Shown: positions 44,787 to 54,469, counted from the first letter of the stretch. The stretch is 64,000 nt of DNA from Okeania sp. SIO1I7 (GCA_010672585.1 JAAHGF010000008.1:329401-393400); one strand, 5' to 3'. Translations and numbers: made by a program. Notes: generated by a model from the letters alone, not told the origin.

Positions 44787-46046
44787 ATGACCCAGAAATT
44801 AGTATTAAGAAATCGCCGAAAATCGCCCCTCTCACAATGGCGCAATATGGATTGGTCTCTACTACTGGTCTATATAGGAATGACCACTTTTGGTGGAGTT
44901 ATGATCCAAAGTGTCGAACGAAACCAGGGGTTGACAGATTGGTGGCAACATTGGCTTACAGGAGGAGTAGGCTTAATCTTGGCCTTAATTATTGCCCGTT
45001 GTCGTTATGAAGTTTTAGTTAACTGGAAATGGATAATTTACATTTTAACCAATATTTCTTTGGGAGCTGTACAACTCATTGGTACTTCAGCTCTGGGGGC
45101 ACAAAGATGGATTAATATTGGTGGTTTCCACGTTCAACCCTCAGAATTTGCCAAGGTAGGAATAATTATTACCTTAGCAGCAATACTTTCTTCTCAGACC
45201 AGGGTAAGGCTATTAGGCTTTTTTAAAGTTTTGATTATTACAGCCATACCATGGTTATTAGTATTTTTAGAACCTAATCTCGGCACATCTTTAATATTTG
45301 GTGCAATTACCATGGGGATGTTGTACTGGGGTAATGTTAATCCTGGCTGGTTAATATTGCTTGTCTCTCCTATCTTTTCAGCTATTCTTTATAGTATCTA
45401 TTTCCCCGCTTGGGTTGCTTGGATAGCTTTGATGGCCTTAATTGCATGGCGGACTTTACCTTGGGGTTGGTTATGGATGCCTATAGTTACTGGGATTAAT
45501 ATTGTCTCTGGAAATATTGGGCAGCTATTATGGAATTTGCTCAAAGATTATCAAAAAGACCGACTAACAGGATTTCTGAATCCAGAACAAGACCCCCTGG
45601 GTACGGGATATCACTTAATTCAATCTCGTATTGCTATTGGTTCTGGACAAATGTTTGGTAGAGGGCTATATCAAGGTACTCAAACTCAACTACACTTTAT
45701 CCCAGAACAGCATACAGATTTTATTTTCTCAGCTATTGGCGAAGAGTTGGGTTTTGTTGGTTGTATTTTCGTTCTTTTAGCTTTTTGGTTTATTTGTCTG
45801 CGGTTGGTTATTATTGCTCAGACTGCTCAGGATGATTTTGGTTCTCTGATTGCCATTGGAGTATTATCAATGTTAGTATTCCAGGTTTTTGTGAATATTG
45901 GGATGAATATTGGTTTGGCTCCTGTGACTGGTATCCCACTACCGTTACTTAGTTATGGGCGATCGGCTTTGTTGAGTAATTTTATTGCCCTGGGGTTAGT
46001 GGAGTCAGTGGCTAATTACAGTACCAAAGCTAGGCAAGGTTTTTGA
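44787..46046 (+). CDS. rodA: Rod shape-determining protein RodA (SEDS family)
   Basis: A 419-residue SEDS-family membrane protein, a peptidoglycan glycosyltransferase of the elongation machinery. About ten TM helices. Family motifs: IGGFHVQPSEFAKVG (near 115), DRLTGFLNPEQDPLGTGYHL and GSGQMFGRGLYQGTQTQLHF then IPEQHTDFIFSAIGEELGF (catalytic loop). Near the end GIPLPLLSYGRSALLSNFIA occurs, where most relatives have GGSS for GRSA. The single-copy shape role and the N-terminal length favour RodA over FtsW. Microsatellite (TTCCTTC) occupies the DNA upstream. Confidence 0.93.
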   Translation: MTQKLVLRNRRKSPLSQWRNMDWSLLLVYIGMTTFGGVMIQSVERNQGLTDWWQHWLTGGVGLILALIIARCRYEVLVNWKWIIYILTNISLGAVQLIGTSALGAQRWINIGGFHVQPSEFAKVGIIITLAAILSSQTRVRLLGFFKVLIITAIPWLLVFLEPNLGTSLIFGAITMGMLYWGNVNPGWLILLVSPIFSAILYSIYFPAWVAWIALMALIAWRTLPWGWLWMPIVTGINIVSGNIGQLLWNLLKDYQKDRLTGFLNPEQDPLGTGYHLIQSRIAIGSGQMFGRGLYQGTQTQLHFIPEQHTDFIFSAIGEELGFVGCIFVLLAFWFICLRLVIIAQTAQDDFGSLIAIGVLSMLVFQVFVNIGMNIGLAPVTGIPLPLLSYGRSALLSNFIALGLVESVANYSTKARQGF

Positions 46047-46049
46047 CAA

Positions 46050-46260
46050 TCTCACCGAAGTCAAAAGTCAAAAGTCAAAAGTCAAAAAAGAAGTCAAAAG
46101 TCAAAAGTCAAAAGTCAAAAAAGAAGTCAAAAGTCAAAAGTTATAGTTGTTTAACTTAAAAATGAGAAGTTTTTTCGTCTGAAACTTCCTTAGAGTAAGT
46201 AAGAAAGCTTTGTCTCAATCTAAAGTTAAAAGTTAAAAGTTAGAAAAAAATTATAGTGGT
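46050..46260. repeat. GTCAAAA microsatellite
   Basis: More than a dozen GTCAAAA heptamers with interruptions (46058-46142), and AGTTAAA repeats at 46222-46245. No gene. Confidence 0.75.
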
Positions 46261-46290
46261 TAATAGGAGTAAACGATTCATTAAGTATTT

Positions 46291-46511
46291 AGGGCTTGCT
46301 GATTAAAGATCAAAGCATTGACTGATATTATTTTTAGCCTTTTTAAAGTCGAAAAAAGTTCGCCTGTTTCAGTCTAAAGCGCTCAAAAAGTTAGTATTTT
46401 AGGCTCATAGTTGGGCAGAGCAATCTTGGGACAATTCTTACTCCTAACTCCTCGTTCATTCCCCTAACTCCTGTCTCCTAACCCTACTAAAAGACTTTTT
46501 CAGCAAACCCT
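46291..46511 (-). repeat. AGGGTTTGC-family miniature element, reversed
   Basis: Ends agggcttgctgattaaag and ctttttcagcaaaccct. The interior has cgcctgtttcagtctaaagc, then aaaaagttagtattttaggc, the blocks seen in opposite orientation elsewhere. The flanking TATTTA on both sides may be a target duplication. Confidence 0.75.
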
Positions 46512-46654
46512 ATTTATGCTTAATATTTAACTGAGAATTTGACTCTTGATCGAGGTAAATGAAGATAATTTATATAGTATAAATACTTAAGCAATCTACG
46601 GATTTTATACTAATTTTCATGTTACAAATTGAAGTGCGGAATGTGGGTTAAAAT

Positions 46655-47200
46655 ATCACTTTTGACTTTTGACTTTTGATGGGGAGTAGGAGAGCTGATA
46701 CCATTTCAATTCAATAATTTCACAAATAGGTAGAGGTTTTAAGTACTTAAAATATCACTTCTAACTTCTAACTTTTGACTTTTTACTTTTGATGGGGAGT
46801 AGAGGAGCTGATACCATTTAAATTAAAAAATGTCGCAAATAGGTAGAGGTTTTAAGTACTTAAAATATCACTTCTAACTTCTAACTTCTGACTTTTGACT
46901 TTTGACTTTTGACTTCCGATGGGGAGTAGGAGAGCTGATACCATTTAAATTAAAAAATGTCGCAAATAGGTAGAGGTTTTAAGTACTTAAAATATCACTT
47001 CTAACTTCTAACTTTTGACTTTTTACTTTTGATGGGGAGTAGAGGAGCTGATACCATTTAAATTAAAAAATGTCGCAAATAGGTAGAGGTTTTAAGTACT
47101 TAAAATATCACTTCTAACTTCTAACTTCTAACTTTTGACTTCTAACTTCTAACTTTTGACTTCCGATGACTTTTGACTTCCGAAATATTTTGCAATAATT
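46655..47200. repeat. Tandem repeat of 114-127 bp upstream of mutS2
   Basis: Four full units, each with gatggggagtag, agctgataccatt, cgcaaataggtagagg then ttttaagtacttaaaatatc and a variable block of ACTTTTG/ACTTCTA heptamers. The heptamer block accounts for the length variation. It ends about 50 bp before the mutS2 start. Confidence 0.85.
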
Positions 47201-47248
47201 GTAGTATAATATAATTCATAGTACATAATACTTTATATATATTAAGCT

Positions 47249-49750
47249 TTGATTCAATCCGAGACTTTAGAATTATTGGAATGGCCTCGCTTGTGTCAAC
47301 ACTTGGCCACTTTTACAGCAACGAAATTGGGTGCGATATTGCTCCACAATTCTAAGACTTTTAATATCGGCGATCGCCAAAACACGACTAATTATTTACC
47401 AATTCCGTCAACAAAAGCGGAAACTATACAACTATTAGCTGAAACTAAGGAAGCATATATACTAGAAACTCGTCTTCCACAGGGTTTATCCTTTGATGGT
47501 ATTGAAGACTTTGGAGATTCCCTGGAAAGAGCAGAACTAGGTGGTATACTTTCTGGAAGTGAACTTTTAGCTATTGCGACAACTTTAGCTGGCGCTCGTA
47601 AGTTACGTCGGACAATTGACAATTATGAGCCAGAATATGAGTTGTCAGTTTTGCCGGAATTAGTAGCTGAGTTACGTACTTATCCAGAACTAGAACAGGA
47701 AATTCACCGCTGTATAGATGATAGGGGAGATGTTACAGACAGGGCAAGTCCCAAACTAGCGGGTATTCGAGAAAAAATGCACCATTTACGCGATCGCATC
47801 GATGGAATACTTCGAGGCATTTTACAACGGAAAGCTAGTGCTATTCAACAACCAATTATTACTCAAAGGAGCGATCGCTTTGTAATTCCTGTCAAAGCTC
47901 CTCAAAAGGATGCTGTACCTGGTATTGTTCACGATACATCTACAACAGGCTCTACATTATACATTGAACCCAATGGAGTTGTCAACCTCAATAACCAAAT
48001 GCGACAACTACAGCGTCAGGCCCAAAGGGAAGAAGAAGCGATTCGGCAAGCCTTAACAGAACAAGTGGCAGAAGTCAAGGAAGAATTGGAGCAGTTACTG
48101 ATAATTGCTACTACAATTGACCTCGCTACAGCTCGCGCTCGTTATAGTTTATGGTTAGGAGCAAACCCACCTCAATTTACCGAACCAGATTCCGATCGCC
48201 CTGTGAATATCCGTCAATTGCGACATCCGTTGTTAGTCTGGCAACAGCAATACGAAGAAGGAAATGATGTGGTACCTATTGATGTTACGGTGAAATCTCC
48301 AGTTAAAGTTGTGGCAATTACGGGCCCGAACACTGGTGGTAAAACTGTTACTCTGAAGACCTTGGGGTTAGCTGCACTGATGGCAAAAATAGGATTATTT
48401 ATACCTGCGAATGAACCTGTGGAGTTGCCGTGGTTTGAACAAATCTTGGCTGATATTGGTGATGAGCAATCATTAGAACAAAGTTTATCTACCTTTTCTG
48501 GTCATGTTCGACGCATTATTAGGATTTTAGAAGCAATAGATGAGGATGAAAATCCAGAAAATTCTGATTTATCTTCTACCCTAGTTTTGTTAGATGAAAT
48601 CGGTGCTGGTACAGACCCCACTGAAGGTAGTGCTTTAGCAACTTCTATTTTGCAATATTTGGCAGACCATGCACTATTAACAGTGGCAACTACCCACTTT
48701 GGAGAACTTAAAGCTCTCAAATATGACGATGAAAGGTTTGAAAATGCTTCAGTAGAATTTGACATCAATTCCCTACAACCTACATACCGCTTGCTTTGGG
48801 GAATTCCAGGACGTTCTAATGCTATGACTATTGCTGGCAAGTTGGGTTTAAAACAGGAGATTATTTATAGAGCGCAAGATTATGTGGGAGGAAACTCTGA
48901 AGATGTGAATCAGGTAATTGCCGGTTTGGAAGCACAAAGACAGCAACAGGAAACGAAGGCAAAAGAAGCTTCTGAGTTACTACAAGAAACTGAGTCTTTA
49001 CATCGGGAAGTTTCTAGAAAAGCTGCTGCGCTCAAAGATCGAGAAAGAGATTTACAGTTGTCGCAAGAGGTGGCAGTACAGGAAAAAATCGCTGAGGCAA
49101 AAGCAGAAATTGCTACGGTAATTCGGAATTTACAACAGGGTCCGTTAACTGCTCGAAATGCTCAGAAAGCTACTAAAGCTATTAATGAAATTTCTGAGAA
49201 ATATTTACCTTCTCGTACTCTCCCTGCCAAGAAACCGAATTTTATGCCCAAAGAGGGCGATCGTATTCGGATTCCCAAAATTGGGCAAACAGCAGAAGTA
49301 TTGAGCGCTCCTAATGAGAATGATGAGTTAACTGTTAAATTTGGAATTATGAAAATGACAGTTAGTTTGGCAGAAGTGGAATCTCTTGATGGTGAAAAAG
49401 CAGAGCTTTCTAAAAAGAGTAAAAATGTAGAAGCGCAAAAGAGTAAGAAGTCAGAAAGTAAGCCTAAGGAAACTCCAGCAGAGATTACTTCTAGTGGTTT
49501 AGCTGTTCGTACTTCTCAAAATAGTATTGATATTCGTGGCAGTCGGGTAGCAGATGCTCAAATTGAGGTAGATAGGGCACTTTCTCGGGCGATCGAATAT
49601 GGTTTGTTGTGGATTATTCATGGTAAAGGTACTGGTAAATTGAGACAGGGTATCCATGAGTTTTTGCAGGATCATCCGTTGGTTGAGCGTTATGAGTTAG
49701 CGTCTAGAAATGACGGCGGTAGTGGGGTAACTATTGCTCATTTAGTATAG
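47249..49750 (+). CDS. mutS2: Endonuclease MutS2
   Basis: An 833-residue MutS2, which suppresses recombination and can act on collided ribosomes or branched DNA through its nuclease tail. Clamp and core regions fill the first 330 residues. The ATPase has the P-loop GPNTGGKT near 359, LSTFSGHV, and Walker B LVLLDEIGAGTDPTEG near 446. A coiled-coil lever follows at about 540-640, a KOW-like segment (MPKEGDRIRIPKIGQTAEVL) and the Smr domain from about 755 (IDIRGSRVADAQIEVDRAL, HGKGTGKLRQGI). The start is TTG at 47249: MIQSETLELLEWPRL is the usual family N-terminus and no ATG is available. No clear Shine-Dalgarno precedes it. The leader abuts a tandem repeat. Confidence 0.95.
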   Translation: MIQSETLELLEWPRLCQHLATFTATKLGAILLHNSKTFNIGDRQNTTNYLPIPSTKAETIQLLAETKEAYILETRLPQGLSFDGIEDFGDSLERAELGGILSGSELLAIATTLAGARKLRRTIDNYEPEYELSVLPELVAELRTYPELEQEIHRCIDDRGDVTDRASPKLAGIREKMHHLRDRIDGILRGILQRKASAIQQPIITQRSDRFVIPVKAPQKDAVPGIVHDTSTTGSTLYIEPNGVVNLNNQMRQLQRQAQREEEAIRQALTEQVAEVKEELEQLLIIATTIDLATARARYSLWLGANPPQFTEPDSDRPVNIRQLRHPLLVWQQQYEEGNDVVPIDVTVKSPVKVVAITGPNTGGKTVTLKTLGLAALMAKIGLFIPANEPVELPWFEQILADIGDEQSLEQSLSTFSGHVRRIIRILEAIDEDENPENSDLSSTLVLLDEIGAGTDPTEGSALATSILQYLADHALLTVATTHFGELKALKYDDERFENASVEFDINSLQPTYRLLWGIPGRSNAMTIAGKLGLKQEIIYRAQDYVGGNSEDVNQVIAGLEAQRQQQETKAKEASELLQETESLHREVSRKAAALKDRERDLQLSQEVAVQEKIAEAKAEIATVIRNLQQGPLTARNAQKATKAINEISEKYLPSRTLPAKKPNFMPKEGDRIRIPKIGQTAEVLSAPNENDELTVKFGIMKMTVSLAEVESLDGEKAELSKKSKNVEAQKSKKSESKPKETPAEITSSGLAVRTSQNSIDIRGSRVADAQIEVDRALSRAIEYGLLWIIHGKGTGKLRQGIHEFLQDHPLVERYELASRNDGGSGVTIAHLV

Positions 49751-49848
49751 TGCGACTAATTAGTGTAAAATTTTGATCTATCTGAGTCCAAAGACCTTCA
49801 CAAGTTGATAACAAGCATAAAAATTAGTGATGAAAAAACCTATACTCT

Positions 49849-50096
49849 TATAGAACCCCTAAACGGATCTTTGCACGCGGTATGTGCTTTTGGCTTCCGT
49901 CCTCAGTATGAGCGAGCCAGTGGAAATTCAGGAACGAGAATAGGGGAAAAAGCGGATGAGACCCCGCGCCGTCTGATAGCGCACCTGGTAGCACACCAAG
50001 CAGGTAGAAAAATGTTCTTATCTCTCCATCTCCCTATCCCCCCATCCCCCCATCTCCTCCTCTATTTTTAAATAGATACCACTCAGGGGTTCTATA
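49849..50096. repeat. TATAGAACCCC-ended element
   Basis: Ends tatagaacccct and aggggttctata. The GC-richer interior (ccgcgccgtctgatagcgca) is followed by CCCATCC/CATCTCC tracts. Same end type as 29727-29919 but a different interior. An 88-codon frame crossing it is not a convincing gene. Confidence 0.6.
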
Positions 50097-50118
50097 AAAC
50101 CCCTGAGTGGTATCTTTT
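50075..50118 (+). terminator. Strong hairpin terminator downstream of mutS2
   Basis: gataccactcaggggtt (50075-50091) pairs perfectly over 17 bp with aacccctgagtggtatc (50098-50114), with a 6-nt loop ctataa and TTTT after it. It lies 325 bp beyond mutS2. The left arm doubles as the end of the TATAGAACCCC element, so the hairpin may be created by that insertion. Confidence 0.75.
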
Positions 50119-50213
50119 CCGTCCAAGGTTATACTAAGTAGCGATCGCCAATTATCCTAAACAAGAGTTAGGCAAATGCCAGCCTTCAACTATTTAGTCT
50201 AAACTCCAGTTTA

Positions 50214-50408
50214 TTGAAATGGAAGAGAACGATTTCTAGATTTTCCCCTGGCTTATCTTGTCCAAAGTGTAACAGCACTAATATTGCAAAAGGACAATGT
50301 GAATATTGGTGTCAAGATTGTGGCCACCATTGGCCTCGAACAAATAACGTGGGGATTCAACAGGGGGAGAATTTATCATTAAAACAGGGAATAACTGCTT
50401 GGCTTTAG
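50214..50408 (+). CDS. Small zinc-ribbon protein
   Basis: A 64-residue ORF with a four-cysteine ribbon, CPKCNSTNIAKGQCEYWC then QDCGHHW (CxxC...CxxC). Such ribbons occur at the N-terminus of some transposases and in stand-alone cyanobacterial proteins. The start is TTG at 50214; no ATG is in frame. Either a genuine small protein or the first domain of a lost transposase; I cannot separate these. Confidence 0.5.
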   Translation: MKWKRTISRFSPGLSCPKCNSTNIAKGQCEYWCQDCGHHWPRTNNVGIQQGENLSLKQGITAWL

Positions 50409-50458
50409 TTAAAATCTGGTAAATATTTTCTACTGACTGACTCCTTTCTATACGAGTT

Positions 50459-50666
50459 TTACCGAATAATTAATTATTAATTATTAATTATTAAATAATT
50501 CGCGCCTTGAAGCCGACCCTTTTAAGGGGAAAAAAGCGATCGAGAGATGGCGAGGTCTCCTCGCTGTCCGACCATCGACCAAGAGAAGAAATAATATTTC
50601 CTTATATTCAATTCCCTAACGGTTAAAACCCGAGGTAATTATCAATTATCCATTATCAATTAATGA
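50459..50666. repeat. AATTATT-type miniature repeat truncating the SGNH gene
   Basis: ttaccgaataattaattatt at the left, cattatcaattaatgaa at the right, with gacccttttaaggggaaaaa and cggttaaaacccgaggtaat inside. Its right end lies at the last codons of the SGNH fragment. Confidence 0.8.
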
Positions 50667-50929
50667 ACTGCTTCTAAAGTCATGTCATTTGCACCAAAAG
50701 AAAAGACTACTCTACCATCAACTTCTGGTGGTAAACGACAAGAAACTTCTCTCAACCAACGATTATTAATATCAGTGCTAGTATCTCTTCTGACACCCAA
50801 ATTATAATATGTAAGATCGTATCCGCGATCGCAAACTGTTTGGCAAATTCTACCCGTCCAACCCAAGCACCTAGGTTCTCCCGTACCATTTACAAAAGAG
50901 TCTCCGATAAAGCAAATTCTAATTTCCAT
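50660..50929 (-). pseudogene. SGNH/GDSL hydrolase, N-terminal fragment
   Basis: 89 residues: MEIRICFIGDSFVNGTGEPR (block I, with the catalytic Ser in GDS), NLGVRRDTS (block II), FSFGANDMTLEAV (block III, GxND). The frame ends at VH-stop inside the AATTATT-type repeat, so block V with the catalytic Asp/His is missing. No continuation is found beyond the repeat; the 3' half is deleted. Functional esterase activity is not expected. Confidence 0.8.
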
Positions 50930-50989
50930 TCAATTATAAATCAAACAAATTAATAACTAATTCTAATTATTGAATATTAAGTAAGTAAT

Positions 50990-52285
50990 TCAATCTACTC
51001 TGCCAATAGTAGATAACCCTTCTAAAATTACATGAGGAGTATAACAAGAACCATTCCATTCGCCATCACTTCCCAATACTGCTAATTGCTTTAATGCTGT
51101 ATAAACATTGCCAGCAATCATTGTATTCTTAACTCTACCAACTATTTCACCCCTTCTAACACGATAACCAAGTTCAACATTAATAGAAAAATCACCAGAA
51201 ATACCAGCACCGCCACCGAGAATTTGATCGACTATAATTGCATCATCCAACATCTCGATTGATTCTTTTAGCGATCGCTCTCCTGGCTGAACTATGAAAT
51301 TAAATAATTCTGGTGTAGGGTAGCTACCTAAATCTGGTCGGAACCCATTACCAGTAGTCCCACTACCCAATAATCTACCAGTCCTCCGGTCTGTATAAAA
51401 CAATTGTAAAATGCCATTTTCAATAAATTTTATTGAGCGGGTAGGAATACCTTCATCATCAAAAGGACAACTAAAAGGTCCTTCCTCTGGTTGTTGAGAA
51501 ATAGTCACTTGTTTGCTAGTGACAAGTTCCCCCAGGCGATCGCTCCAAGGAGAAGCACCTTCTACCACCTGCTTACCATTCAAAGCTGCGGAAATTGTAC
51601 TCCATAGTAAGTCTGCTGCTTTGGCTGTAAACAAAATAGGTACTTTCCCCCTGGGGGGCATCACATTTTTTTTTGCCCAATCTAATCGCTGCAAAATTCG
51701 ATTTGCTACTTTCCTGGGGTCAAGGGTATTTCGCTGAATTTGGCCATCAGATATATTTAATAAGTCGTCACCTCTGACCCAATCACTTTCTACATAGCCA
51801 CTAAGGGTTGTATCTATATGATGACAATCTAGCCCTAGGGAATTAACTAAACGAGTAGATTCAATTTCGCAGTCCCATTCCCCATGACAAATCACATCTG
51901 GATAAACTTCTCGAATTAATGCGATCGCTTCTTTTCCCCAAGTTACCAGTTGTTCGACTGATATAGATATTCCTTGGTTGGGATAATATCGATTTTTCGC
52001 TTTCGAGGATAGTTCAATAGATTCTGGTTCATTAAGACTACTGATAGACAGGGCAAGTTCTACTAAAGCTTTGGGTTCCACTGGCCCATGAGCCACAGCT
52101 ATTCCTGGACATCTATTTCGCCAAAGTCGGAGCGCTATACCCTCTGACTGAGTGCTTTCTAGTTGCTTGAGTCGATTGCTTTCAAAAAATACGGGCCGGG
52201 AGTGCGATCGAGCTTGAAATACCTCTGCTGCCTCAGCTCCTGCTTTGGCAGCTACTTCTAGCAGTTGTTCTGCTAACTGGGTCAT
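50990..52285 (-). CDS. TldD/PmbA family metallopeptidase-like protein
   Basis: A 431-residue PmbA-type member of the TldD/PmbA (U62) family. The best-known pair forms a heterodimeric zinc protease that trims small modified peptides and unfolded segments; PmbA subunits lack the zinc site. Visible: RSHSRPVFFESNRLKQLEST near the N-terminus, GIALRLWR, then LFTAKAADLLWSTISAALNG, LGGGAGISGDFSINVELGYR and GRVKNTMIAGNVYTALKQLA. The ATG at 52285 (MTQLAEQLLEVAAKAGAEAA) matches family length better than 52318. No tldD is in the window. Confidence 0.88.
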   Translation of the reverse strand: MTQLAEQLLEVAAKAGAEAAEVFQARSHSRPVFFESNRLKQLESTQSEGIALRLWRNRCPGIAVAHGPVEPKALVELALSISSLNEPESIELSSKAKNRYYPNQGISISVEQLVTWGKEAIALIREVYPDVICHGEWDCEIESTRLVNSLGLDCHHIDTTLSGYVESDWVRGDDLLNISDGQIQRNTLDPRKVANRILQRLDWAKKNVMPPRGKVPILFTAKAADLLWSTISAALNGKQVVEGASPWSDRLGELVTSKQVTISQQPEEGPFSCPFDDEGIPTRSIKFIENGILQLFYTDRRTGRLLGSGTTGNGFRPDLGSYPTPELFNFIVQPGERSLKESIEMLDDAIIVDQILGGGAGISGDFSINVELGYRVRRGEIVGRVKNTMIAGNVYTALKQLAVLGSDGEWNGSCYTPHVILEGLSTIGRVD

Positions 52286-52365
52286 AAAATTCTGTTTGGG
52301 ATTTATGATTTTGGACAATAGAGTTGTTAGTAGGATTTTACCAACGTCCAGTCCCCAAAACTTAA

Positions 52366-53226
52366 CTAAATATTAATTTCTTGCAGCAACCAAAAACCAG
52401 CAAATGATTCAGATTCTTGATTTGACTGTACAGCCAGAAAATGAACTTGTTTGACTTTCGACTTTGCTTCGGAAAATCTTTTAGCTTCCTCAATAGTTGA
52501 TGAATTAGTCAGATTAGCTAAAATCCAACAATCATTGCCTCCAGTTTCTAATAGTAATCTAGCTGGTGGACCTAAATTAAATTTGACAAAAGCTAACTCT
52601 AATCCTGACATCCAAGCTGCTAAAGGTTTTGCTCTAGATGAATAAATAATTAAACCAGGAATCTGTAAATTGGGTGCAAGACCGATGGTGTTGAGAGGAA
52701 AAGCTTCTCCAAAGTCAATGTCCCACTCTGACATTTCTGTAAAAGCCTTAGTTTCTAAACTGACAAATGTCCATTTTTCTCCAATTAAGGCATCTGGTAG
52801 AGGTTGTGGCGCGGGACTCATGTATTGAACCGAAGGATTTGTTCCTGCTTGATAACCAGAATAGGTCGGGTAAACTTCTTCTATTCGTTGTTGTAGCCAC
52901 TGGTTGAGTGCGTAGGTGCGACGGCTTAAAATAGCAGGGATGGCCAGTTCGGCACAAGCTTTGGTAATCATATTATTCATTTGACGGCGGAAGAAGCGAA
53001 TTTTTTGAGGTGCTTCTGGAGCATCAGCGATCGCTTTCTCAATGGCGCTCTTTAGCCAAATTGAGTTTACCTGTTGGTTATTTGTAAACTCAGAGTAACG
53101 ATACAAAGAGTCTGTAGGATGATTAATATCTAGGGGACTTTCGCATATTAAGAGTTCCCAGAGTTTTTTTTGTCTTTCATCAAGTATTGGACGACTGTAA
53201 AAGTCTAGTTCCCAAATAGTTCCCAT
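52366..53226 (-). CDS. Tab2/Atab2 family RNA-binding protein
   Basis: A 286-residue protein of the Tab2 family (DUF1092). Tab2 homologues in chloroplasts bind mRNA and support translation of photosystem I subunits; cyanobacterial members are conserved but less studied. Signature at the N-terminus: GTIWELDFYSRPILDERQKK then LWELLICE; further on PQKIRFFRRQMNNMI, PAILSRRTYALNQWL, and a C-terminal ARLLLETGGNDCWILANL. Full length. About 80 bp upstream of the PmbA-like gene on the same strand, so co-transcription is plausible. Confidence 0.9.
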   Translation of the reverse strand: MGTIWELDFYSRPILDERQKKLWELLICESPLDINHPTDSLYRYSEFTNNQQVNSIWLKSAIEKAIADAPEAPQKIRFFRRQMNNMITKACAELAIPAILSRRTYALNQWLQQRIEEVYPTYSGYQAGTNPSVQYMSPAPQPLPDALIGEKWTFVSLETKAFTEMSEWDIDFGEAFPLNTIGLAPNLQIPGLIIYSSRAKPLAAWMSGLELAFVKFNLGPPARLLLETGGNDCWILANLTNSSTIEEAKRFSEAKSKVKQVHFLAVQSNQESESFAGFWLLQEINI

Positions 53227-53755
53227 GCCTTACTCTTAAATTGATAGTATAGTTATTCTAAGCTATGGCAGGATGCTATTATGCCTGGTGTAATAAATGT
53301 TTGTTACAAATACTCAGGGTATCTCTAGGAGTCAGGAGTCAGTCCTCAGGAGTCAGAAGTCAGGGGAATATGTTCTGGCGTTGCTGAATTAAGGTATGAT
53401 TGTAGAAATTCGCGATCGCTAAACTATAAAATAATTTGTATTATTTGAATAAGGAGTTGGCAGATCCCTAAATTGGAGAAGCGTGGATTAATAATTTAAT
53501 TGAATAGAATATCTGAGCATTTCTGCCAATGCGCGAAGAACAAAGAGTTTGACGATGTAACCATGCCTTGAGGATGTCTTAATCTGGTATTTTCACCAAC
53601 AAACTCGAACCATGTATGTTTTGCTAATAATTTGATCGCCTTTATTCCTAATGGCGTTGGTGAAAAGAGGTATGATATCATGTCTGGATAAGAGCGGGAT
53701 AGAACTCTGTTCCGCGCTCCGCGTTATTGATATTATAATTTTCAATTTTCGTACT
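53227..53755. other. Gene-free region with element ends
   Basis: Contains GGAGTCA microsatellite (53329-53365), a ggcgttgctgaatt end at 53386, and a ggcgttggtgaaaagaggta end at 53653. That end runs straight into atatcatgtctggataagag (53688), the mirror of 34625-34720. A 61-codon minus-strand frame at 53496-53681 (HTWFEFVGENTRLRHPQG) has no recognised family and straddles an element end. Confidence 0.4.
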
Positions 53756-53759
53756 GAAA

Positions 53760-53792
53760 AAAATAAGAAGTCTCAAAAAGACTCCTTTCCTT
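53760..53792 (-). terminator. Rho-independent terminator
   Basis: On the minus strand aaggagtct and agacttctt form a 9-bp stem (one G-T pair) with loop ttttg, followed by atttttttc. It lies about 50 bp after the stop of the zinc-ribbon gene at 53839. Confidence 0.7.
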
Positions 53793-53838
53793 AATAGTAT
53801 TTACAAATAAAAAAGGTTTTTCAGTGGATGGAAATAAT

Positions 53839-54042
53839 CTATGCTGGAACATTTATTAATACTCTAGAGTTTTGTTTACGAGTACTTAACCAGCTTCCAT
53901 GAGGCTGAAATACTTGAGAACGAGTTAATAGCATTAATTCTAAGTCAGGCATTTCTTCTCGACATCGTGGACAATACCAGTAAATACTATTATGACGTGC
54001 ATGGCGTAGTAATGTTGTAGAGCAGCAAGGACAAGTGTGCAT
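53839..54042 (-). CDS. Small double-CxxC zinc-ribbon protein
   Basis: A 67-residue protein: MHTCPCCSTTLLRHARHNSI then YWYCPRCREEMPDLE. Two CPxC knuckles form a classical zinc ribbon; the tail is basic and not conserved to my eye. Cyanobacteria encode many such small proteins without known role. GAGG six bases before the ATG at 54042 favours that start over a TTG 12 bases upstream. It has its own terminator. Confidence 0.7.
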   Translation of the reverse strand: MHTCPCCSTTLLRHARHNSIYWYCPRCREEMPDLELMLLTRSQVFQPHGSWLSTRKQNSRVLINVPA

Positions 54043-54228
54043 AATATACCTCAAATTTATTTTAAAAATATGACAAGATTGAACAACAAACCCCTAAAAA
54101 ATAACTGATCATTTCATCAGGGTAATTAAAATCAGACTAAATTCTTGAAGTCTTGTATCTACATAGATAGATTCATCTACAAAAATTATAAAAATTGTGT
54201 TAAAAAAGTTGAAAGAAGCTTATTTTAA

Positions 54229-54450
54229 TTAACTTATATCTTCGCTATCTAGTGAGTAAACTTTGTAAAAGCAAAATAAACTAAGCACTATTAAAAGCTG
54301 AAAAATTAATGGAGAGCAAGCAAAATCCCAGAATAAACTGATTAATCCCGTTAATATAGCTAAAACAAAGGATATGTCTTCAGATGTGTGCTTATAAATT
54401 AATGCAGAACTCGCAGAAAGAGTTAATAGAATTATATAAACTGATTGCAT
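54229..54450 (-). CDS. Small two-helix membrane protein
   Basis: A 73-residue hydrophobic protein, MQSVYIILLTLSASSALIYK, then FVLAILTGLISLFWDFACSP and FQLLIVLSLFCFYKVYSLD. Two to three TM helices with an acidic C-terminus (DSEDIS). GGAGA 8-12 bases before the ATG at 54450 supports this start. No recognised family. Same strand as the zinc-ribbon gene, 186 bp upstream of it. Confidence 0.5.
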   Translation of the reverse strand: MQSVYIILLTLSASSALIYKHTSEDISFVLAILTGLISLFWDFACSPLIFQLLIVLSLFCFYKVYSLDSEDIS

Positions 54451-54469
54451 TTCTCTTATCTCCAAATGC

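Noticed and set aside
49805-50071. 88-codon plus-strand frame
   Set aside because: Mostly the interior of the TATAGAACCCC element and CCCATCC tracts.
53496-53681. 61-codon minus-strand frame with HTWFEFVGENTRLRH
   Set aside because: Could be a transposase scrap, but no catalytic motif is visible and it straddles an element end; not supported as a gene.
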